From NCBI GenBank assembly GCA_022453515.1, contig JAJNNY010000007.1:1-64000 (forward strand): a stretch of 64,000 nt of DNA, in the 5' to 3' direction. The stretch comes from Astrocystis sublimbata (taxonomy: Eukaryota > Ascomycota > Sordariomycetes > Xylariales > Xylariaceae). The notes under the pieces are model-generated. The model saw nothing but the letters and a program-made list of their open reading frames with translations, had not been told where the DNA came from and ran no database searches. Position 1 is the first letter of the stretch, and the number at the start of each line of letters is the position of its first letter. The position numbers were made by a program, and so were the translations under genes. Below are positions 57,116-64,000 of the stretch, in pieces.

Positions 57116-57882
57116 GTTGTGAAGCTGCGCACACGGGCTATCAGATGTAATGTGAGCAGTGTGGATGCGATGGGGTTTCCAAGTGCAAGGTGAGAATTCC
57201 TCAGGGCCGGTTGCTTCAAGTACGTAGCCACCAAAGGCCACCACAGACAGAGAGAGTGACGGTAGGTACCAAGGTAATTCAAGGTGATAAAGAATGAGGA
57301 CCCAAATGACGAGGAAGATCAGAAGTTCGGATCGAGGGCGTGGCGTGGGTGACGGCGTTTGATGTGAACAAATACACTTCGTAGAGGAAGATGGATGGAT
57401 GGAGATGGCGTGGTGGTGTTGGGTAGGTAGGTTACGGGATGGATGTTTGGGCAACAGACTCAGTGGCGCACCATGGCACTTCCCCTTCTTCAAACTGTTC
57501 TACCCTCCCTCCGGCTCTAACAGGTTGCCACGGCCTTCCAACCTTCCGGCCTTCCGGCCTTCCTGCCCAGATCAGCTACATATGTACCTACTTGGGTACC
57601 TGCTTACCTAGGTACATGCAGGTAGGAGGTACCGGGCCGGGCCAGGCCTTCGCTCCTTCCCCTTCCTGCTGCCAGACCTAGGTAGTAGGTGGACTGTAAG
57701 TATAGAAGGGGCACTCTGCTGGGCATACCTATTGCTGGAGGAGGCATACCTATTACAAGAGGCCATGCCTATAGCAGTGACCATGGCAACCACAGACAAC
57801 TCCGCAAGCCGAGACAAGCAACAATAGAAGTGCAATCTACCTCCCTAAGGTAGGTAGCAAATGAACATGCATTGCTTATGGC
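57116..57882. other. Gap between F-box gene and methyltransferase stop
   Basis: Upstream sequence of the F-box gene with dense TACCTA/TAGGTA motifs at 57580-57620 and 57680-57860. No supported gene. Confidence 0.5.
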
Positions 57883-58920
57883 CTATCCTAGGTACTCAGA
57901 GGTCCCCAGTGAAAACCCGAAGCGTACAAATCGCACACTGTCCCGCAGACTCGGCACCCACGACATCATATAGTATCCGATCCGGCTCAGTAGCGGTAGC
58001 TCCTCAACTCCGGGCGCCTCAAAAAAGCGCATCTCCTCCAGTAGTTGGAGACTGGGATGGAGCTCTTCGACCTCCTTCAGATCGTCTACCGCCCACTTGA
58101 ACACCGACCCCGTTTGCCTGACAGCAGCCTTCTGGTCCTTGGCGCTCGCTGCCCGGACCGTGCTCTTCATGCAGTCGAATTGCAGCTCGCCCTCCTTGAG
58201 TCTCTCGACAAGTCGCTTCAGGAGACCCGTCGCGTCCTCGGGCTCCAAATATGACAGCAGCCCCTCCATCACCACCGCCACAGGCACATCATCGGAGATC
58301 TCCTCCAGCCAAGCATTGTCAGTGATATCGGCTGACAAGAGCCGATAGTCCCGCCCGTCGAGTGATGTAGGGAGAACTTGGCGGCGGAGAGCGACCACCT
58401 CGGGCAGATCAACATCAATCCATCGTGCGCTGGGTCCCCACTCGACTCTCTGGTTGCGACTGTCCAGGCCGCAGGCGAGGTGCAGCACTGTGGCTCCAGG
58501 GTGTGTTGCCAGGAACGCCGTGGTCCACCGATCGTAGAACCGCGTGCGTAGAGCAATAGCGGCCGCACTATCCGTATCAACGGGAATAGTTAAAACATGC
58601 CCTTTCTAGCAGAGTTGCATTCGTGATGGAGTTTGCATTCATCATGTGTATGGGACATGTTGAACATGTAGGGCGCATGAGGATACTGACTGAGTGGGAG
58701 GCATGGGGAGTTTTCCGAAGTCGTAGTCGAGCTTCTCCATGACGCCCTTCGCGAAACGGTCGCCAAGAATGGGGCTCTGTGTGGTGGCGTCCACGGCCCG
58801 ACCCACGAGTGGAATCAGCAGCGTCTCGGCAGGGCCGGTGAGCGTCACATGGATCCTCTCGGACATCTGGCGCATCCCCAGCTCGCCGTCAGCCGGCCGA
58901 GAGTCGGCGGGAGTCGCCAT
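57883..58920 (-). CDS. O-methyltransferase, leucine-carboxyl/TcmP polyketide type
   Basis: SAM-dependent methyltransferase of the family that includes Ppm1 and bacterial TcmP. Exons 58920-58691 and 58567-57883 give 304 residues. Seen: an N-terminal substrate part (VTLTGPAETLLIPLVGRA, LDYDFGKL), AAAIALRTRFYDRW, the SAM site VLHLACGLDSRNQRV, WIDVDLPEVVALRR and MEGLLSYLEPE. The donor of the 123-nt intron is GTCAGT, weaker than usual, but the phase fits. A second donor 4 nt later combined with another acceptor would add about 14 residues; the short form aligns better with relatives. No polyketide synthase or other pathway gene lies next to it. Confidence 0.85.
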
Positions 58921-61082
58921 ACTTCGATCTACTCGTTGTTCGTGGGGGAGCTTGCTGTTCAGAATCTATGCCAGACGTGACAGAACAGCTTACCTAGTTT
59001 GCCAGGTTGCCTGTCGGGAGCCGAGCAAGGGCCACGTCCCGTCCTGCTTGAGCCTGCTGACGTAAGTATAGAGTCTTTTACCTTACCCATCTTCCCAACC
59101 TGGCTTTCATGCTGTTGTGGGCTGTGGTTCTGGTGTGTTCTGAGTTGCTCTGCAGCGGACATTGCGAAGGATTCCAGGTCATTACTATAGTACCCCCCTA
59201 CTAGATCGCCAGTGGAGAGGTCTCGCGCTAGTCACAGTGCCTAGTCGCACTCATTGGTACATGAATTTACGCTATTTTGAACGTTGTGTTGCTGCTGCCC
59301 AGTGTCATGCTTTGCTTTGTGTGACTATTCCACCTTTTTGGGAGTGTGAGGTTTTTCTAATAGGCGAGATACATAGGTACTCCTTTTCGATCATGGGAGC
59401 ATCATACGAGATCCAGACAACAGCAGCAGCCTGGGAAGCAGACAAGAGGAAACATATCCATAGAGCCAAGGCGACGGGATTTGCCGAGCCTACCGGAACC
59501 CAGCTTTCAAATGGAATTGACTCTCAATGTCACAGGAAACAAAGCCCCCAAGCTTGCTGGACCAAATATCATGAGCCCAGTTCATTTCTCACCACGTTGC
59601 ACTAAGAAGCAAGTCTATTATCGTAGGTGATATGTAGCCTCAAGACCTGAACTTATCCAACTACTAATAGTACCTAATAGTTGGTACTTTATTGTACACA
59701 CAAGACCGAACAAGATCCGGGGTAAAAGGTTCTTGGCTCAGCCCACCCCGACCATCCGTCCAGCCAAGCTTTGTAGTCGTTTCACAAATACGTGGACATT
59801 TTCTCTTGCTCGTCTTCGGCAATCACAGAGTAGTCAACTTAGACGGTGTAGCTATTTAAGTTTGCATTACATACCTTACTGCTTAGTAGTCTACTAGTAG
59901 TAGGCAAACCATGACCATACCTCTCCATTTCTTTGCATCAGATCTGCATTGCAGCTAGATCACCGCATATGCATGGTCAACGCGCTCCCAATCTGCGAAT
60001 CACGCAATTTCGAGGGGGCCACACAAATACGCCGTGTTTTGGTGCCAGTCTTGATTCACCTACAGAGCCATGTTCACGCCAACAATGCACATAAATCTTG
60101 TTACACTATAAATCCTCAAGGACAAGCATCGGAGAGAGAGACCATGTAATACCGCCAGATTGTTTTATTCTTTATGGCCAAGACCGGATTTGATGATAGA
60201 AACACCATGGCTTACATGCATTTCCAGCTCCTCAGACTTCAGCCCCGGATCGTACTCGGCCGAAAGATTGTCTTGGAATTTTGCACAAGTGCAAAACTAA
60301 ATGACATGTCCAAATTTCGCTGAGAATTAGTACAACTAAGTAGGTACATTACTAATTACGGTCGTGCATAACTTAGTATCGGAGGTTCGGCTATAATGAA
60401 GGACGCAGGGCGCTAGCTCATCCGACGAAGTTGTGCCATAGCGATGCACCAATCGCAGCCCAGTCGCTCACAATGTCCGACCTGCTTTGACTGAGCTTAT
60501 GCCCGACTAAGTCACAGTACTTGTTGATGTCGAATAAAGATTGGTGGTGAGTGTGGAGAGCCGGTTCGGGGTTGTGCCAGCCCCCGCTTCGGAGGGTCGG
60601 TCTACGGTCTTATGATCTATGAAAGGGGAAATCAAGCCTCGAAGCAGCTCGCTTGGCTCGCGATGAGGAAACGGGACAGGGCCACTTATATGAGAACTGT
60701 GTTCCCCCAACACAGAGCTCGTGGCCACTTCCATTATGTGCTGTCAAGCGGGATTGGGGCTTTTATGCAGTCGTTGTCGTTATATTGTGCCAATTGATCG
60801 ACCGAAACAAATGTCCCATACTCCTACCCGTTACACTCGTTAACTACTATAATGATAGTTGTCTCCAATCTCGGACACAACTTATTGTATTCCTCACCCT
60901 CCAACGGTTTTAAGTGGAGATAACTCTTGGACCCTGGTTTCATCGGTTTTATTTATCCGCGGCTGTTCACGGTAAATTCAAAGCCATCGTTGTGAGGGGT
61001 CCATTATTCCTTTGTGGGAGCTCGACGCCCTGGAATCTAGCCTGTCTTTAGCTCGATTTGAGAATAACGATATCTATTGCTC
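58921..61082. other. 2.2-kb gap before the MFS gene
   Basis: The longest gap in this part. A 70-codon ORF at 59393-59605 (MGASYEIQTTAAAWEADK...) has protein-like composition but no motif. AT-rich runs occur at 59650-59920. Nothing else supported. Confidence 0.45.
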
Positions 61083-63136
61083 ATGTCGGACACAGCATCT
61101 ACAGTCGGAAGGGAGCAAATAGATGGCCAAGGGAACTATGATAAGGATTCCCATCTCGAGCGCAAGACGAGCCAAGCCGTGGACGAAGGACATGATGCCG
61201 ATATTCCATCCAGTGCCGGCTACGTTCTGGACAAAGACGGCGAGCTCAAGAGACTGCAATCGATAGAGGGTCAAAGGAGGAGGCTATCCAGTGCTGTTAT
61301 GAATCACACTGCTCATGATATAGAAAAGGGGGAAGAGGCCGGTGAAACAATCACAGGTGGTGATGAGAATGATCCCAACGTTGTTGGGTGGGATGGCGAA
61401 AACGACCCCGAAAACCCTTACAACTGGACGACTACTCGCAAGATCCTTAACACCGGCTGTGTCAGCTTTCAGACTTTCCTGTCACCACTAGCTTCCTGTA
61501 CGCATTCTGCATCGTTCCAAACCGAATGTTGAGATACTGATGATGGAAAAGCCATATTCGCCCCCGGTGTACCTTTAGTGCTTGCGGAATTTCACTCAAA
61601 CTCTCTCGAGATCGCCACCTTCGTTGTCTCAGTCTATCTGATTGGCTTTGCAGCTGGTCCTATTGTGCTTGCTCCCTTGTCGGAGATATATGGGAGAGTT
61701 CCAGTCTATCATGTCTGCAACGTCGGCTTCGTTGCGTTCTCCGTTGCTTGTGCGCTTGCGCCAAGCCTCAATGCTCTGAGTAAGTAATCCGCCGAAATCA
61801 TCCCACCCTCATAGCATGTCTCCCAGATAGACGTTGCCTTTCGAGCTATGTCATATTTGCATACGAACGCCTACGAGCTCTCTCACCACGACGCGATCAA
61901 TCGCCCTGTAAGTGGAAAAGCTAACCCAGTCTCATGCAGTCGCATTCCGATTTCTGGCCGGGCTCTTCGGAGTCGCCCCTATAACGAATGGCGGAGGTAC
62001 GATAGCAGATATGGTCAAGCAAGAGAAGAGAGGCACGGCTCTGGCAATCTTCAGCGTGGGGCCTGTCTTAGGGCCAATCATCGGACCGATCGGAGGAGGC
62101 TTTCTGTCCAATGCGAAGGGCTGGCGGTGGAATTTCTGGCTTCTGACGATCGTCAGTGGCTTCGTCACAATCCTCATGCTCTTCGTGATGAAGGAAAGTT
62201 ATGCGCCTGTCATTCTACAGCGGAAAACCGAAAAATTACGCAAGGAGACTGGTAATAACCTTCTCCGCTCGAAACTCGACATCGGCTTAACGCCGACAGA
62301 CTTCTTCAAGCGCAGCGCTATCCGCCCAGTCAAGATATTCGTCGCTTCGCCGATTGTTGCTATCACAGCTCTTTATGTCTCGCTTACCTATGGCTATCTA
62401 TACCTGCAATTCACGACCATGACCCAGGTCTTTCAAGGAGGTAAGGAACCTTTCCTTTACTTTGACGACTCGGTTCCCTTAGGAGTCAACTCAGACTAAG
62501 CTAAGAGTCCGACATGCTCATGGACCATCTTACAGTGAGCAATGGCTGACTTTGAATGCTGCAGTATACAATTTCTCCACGGCGTACGTCGGCCTTTTAT
62601 TCTTGGGCCTGGGAATCGGAAGTCTCCTCGGTGTCTTGCTCTATAGCGCCACATCCGACAAATACATTGCTAGGAAATCCGCAGAAGAAGACAGGCTCGC
62701 CGAGGAAACAGGGAAGCCCAAGAAAGGCATGAAGCCCGAGTATCGCCTTCCCCTTCTCCCGATAGGCGCTGTGTGCATCCCAGTTGGTCTATTCATCTAC
62801 GGGTGGACCGCCGAGAAGAAGGTCCATTGGATTGTACCCATCATCGGCACGGCCTTCAACGGCATCGGCAACATCCTCGTCTTCTTCTCCGTTCAGACAT
62901 ACCTCGTCGACGCCTTCACCATCTACGCCGCCTCGGCCCTGGCGTCCAACACAATCATCCGTTCCATTGCCGGTGGTGTCTTGCCGTTGGCCGGCCTCAA
63001 ACTATACAACAAGCTGGGCTATGGCTGGGGCAATAGTCTGCTGGCATTTATTGCTATCCTCTTCCTGCCCGTGTCATTCGGTATTCTCAAATATGGCGAG
63101 CATCTGCGAACAAGATACCCGATCAAGAATTTGTAA
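61083..63136 (+). CDS. MFS transporter, DHA1 drug:proton antiporter type
   Basis: Plasma-membrane exporter, likely for drugs, polyamines or a metabolite. Exons 61083-61497, 61552-61779, 61940-62440 and 62565-63136 give 571 residues. A hydrophilic N-terminus of about 110 residues ends in the fungal DHA1 hallmark DPENPYNW. Seen: SSIFAPGV in TM1, APLSEIYGRVPVY (motif A), FRFLAGLFGVAP, GPVLGPIIGPIGGGF (motif C, the antiporter motif) and the C-terminal TYLVDAFTIYAASALASN. Intron 3 (160 nt) is the longest; no extra exon in it fits the family. Confidence 0.9.
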
Positions 63137-63726
63137 CATTAGCGATATAGAAGTGGGCAAAGCTCACATGAAACGCGCGAGTATCTTGGAGATGATGCTA
63201 CTCGAGTATAGGATGATTGCATCCAGTAGCTCTAGACTCCTACAATGTTATAGATGGGCGATGGCAAATGAAGTTATATATTTTTATTGATTTATCTGCT
63301 ATTTTGAAGTAATGATATGTCATTGTTGTGTATATATGACACACAGTGTGTTGTGATGATGTTAAGAAAAGAGTAGCTTCAATTCCTTGAGTGTGCAGCT
63401 AATAGGTAACGCCTCATAAGCATACGTACGATTTAAAAAATGTTGATGGATGTCGTAGGAGCTTCCATCGCATTCACTCATTAAACGTTAAAAATAGGGT
63501 ATTGCACCGCAGTGGTTAACGCACCAACCACGAGGTGTTGAGCTGTTCGCGAGCTTCGGGTCCTTGGCTTCCCCTCCCGGAGAATCATTGCACGATGAGC
63601 AGCCCTCCAAGTAACACAAAATTAGGTAGTCTAGTCTAATAAGCTAAATAGACATGTGCGCTTATCGACTATGCAAGTTTCTCTATTGCCTATGATAGAG
63701 TTAGTATGGCATTGCTTGCGTGGAAT
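63137..63726. other. Convergent gap with a tRNA-like relic
   Basis: AT-rich 3' region shared by two transporters. A TGTATATA PUF-type element is at 63329-63336. The tRNA-like stretch is listed separately. Confidence 0.5.
63499..63575 (+). other. Degenerate tRNA-like sequence
   Basis: GCAGTGGTTAACGC resembles a tRNA A box, and about 45 nt on GCTTCGGGTCC matches 9 of 11 positions of the B-box consensus GGTTCGANTCC, the right spacing for a tRNA. The stems do not pair well, so it is at best a relic or a tRNA-derived SINE head. Confidence 0.25.
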
Positions 63727-64000
63727 TCACAACGGGACTGGAATATTACGTACGACGGCATATTTGCTTCGTTGTCGTATCTTGTCGCCAAACATGACTA
63801 AAATCCAGGGGACCACCGTGAGGACCGTGGCTATCGTACCCAAGACGGCGCCAGCGGTGTTCTCCCCTAGGTTTGTGAATAACACGGAAACGACGAGCGG
63901 AAACACGCCGCCCAAAATATTTCGGCAGAACGACTGTGCCGCAAGAGCCGACGAGGCATACAGCTGGTAGATGTCGGCGAGATAATTGAAGGTAGCTAGG
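63727..64000 (-). CDS. MFS transporter, C-terminal part (5' end outside window)
   Basis: The frame is open to the window edge on the minus strand. It codes NYLADIYQLYASSALAAQ, FCRNILGGVFPLV and two further hydrophobic segments, ending RSKYAVVRNIPVPL. The LAD-x-Y...ASSALAAQ...R-x-x-x-GGVFPL pattern is the TM9-TM11 region of fungal DHA1 transporters, the same family as the upstream convergent gene, but the sequences are clearly diverged, so this is not a recent duplicate. Confidence 0.85.
   Translation of the reverse strand, partial: LATFNYLADIYQLYASSALAAQSFCRNILGGVFPLVVSVLFTNLGENTAGAVLGTIATVLTVVPWILVMFGDKIRQRSKYAVVRNIPVPL

Noticed and set aside
57116..57493. N-terminal extension of the F-box/ankyrin frame
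   Set aside because: The F-box starts right after the ATG at 57115; upstream residues look like translated leader.
59393..59605. 70-codon ORF MGASYEIQTTAAAW...
   Set aside because: No family recognised and no splice partner; kept only as a note in the gap entry.

Overview
The window is a stretch of a filamentous ascomycete genome (Pezizomycotina, most likely Sordariomycetes). The evidence is short introns of about 50-160 nt with GTAAGT/GTATGT donors and CTAAC/CTGAC branch sites, fungal-specific families (DUF1776, DUF1748, Zn2Cys6 regulator, AA9 lytic polysaccharide monooxygenase, DHA1 and ACS transporters), and long gaps between monocistronic genes on both strands. The species cannot be fixed from sequence alone. 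Almost all genes are interrupted, so the exon models below were assembled by joining reading frames across splice sites and checking phase.

Region 1 (1-5.7 kb) is a fungal biotin biosynthesis cluster. It holds the 3' part of biotin synthase (bioB), a convergent 8-amino-7-oxononanoate synthase (bioF) whose predicted protein ends in the peroxisomal signal SKL, and a divergent bifunctional dethiobiotin synthetase/DAPA aminotransferase (bioDA). A Dal5-type anion:cation symporter follows at 7.6-9.5 kb.

Region 2 (10-20.6 kb) holds conserved genes: a DUF1776 protein, the CPSF30-type polyadenylation factor Yth1, a GH31 alpha-glucosidase, and a Zn2Cys6 regulator with a coding minisatellite.

Region 3 (20.6-29 kb) looks accessory. 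It has orphan ORFs, a degenerate protein-kinase-like gene with a frameshift, a tiny Cys-rich ORF, an AA9 LPMO and a small secreted helical protein.

Region 4 (29.5-55 kb) returns to core functions: ribosomal protein uS19/RPS15 (seven exons, one GC-AG intron), Spt5, a DCAF7/TTG1-like WD40 protein with a long N-terminal extension, phosphopantetheine adenylyltransferase, a short-chain dehydrogenase, a secreted PAN-like protein, a coiled-coil protein resembling Atg28, a hidden four-exon DUF1748 gene, and pyruvate kinase.

Region 5 (55-64 kb) carries an F-box/ankyrin protein, a leucine-carboxyl/polyketide-type O-methyltransferase, and two convergent DHA1-type MFS transporters, the last one cut by the window edge.

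No transposon, CRISPR array, rRNA or intact tRNA was found. I did not find a clearly new multi-gene system. The points most worth a second look are the peroxisomal tag on BioF with its clustered pathway, the hidden DUF1748 gene, the degenerate kinase, three clustered PUF-type elements after the Dal5-like transporter, and two 26-nt G/C homopolymers.
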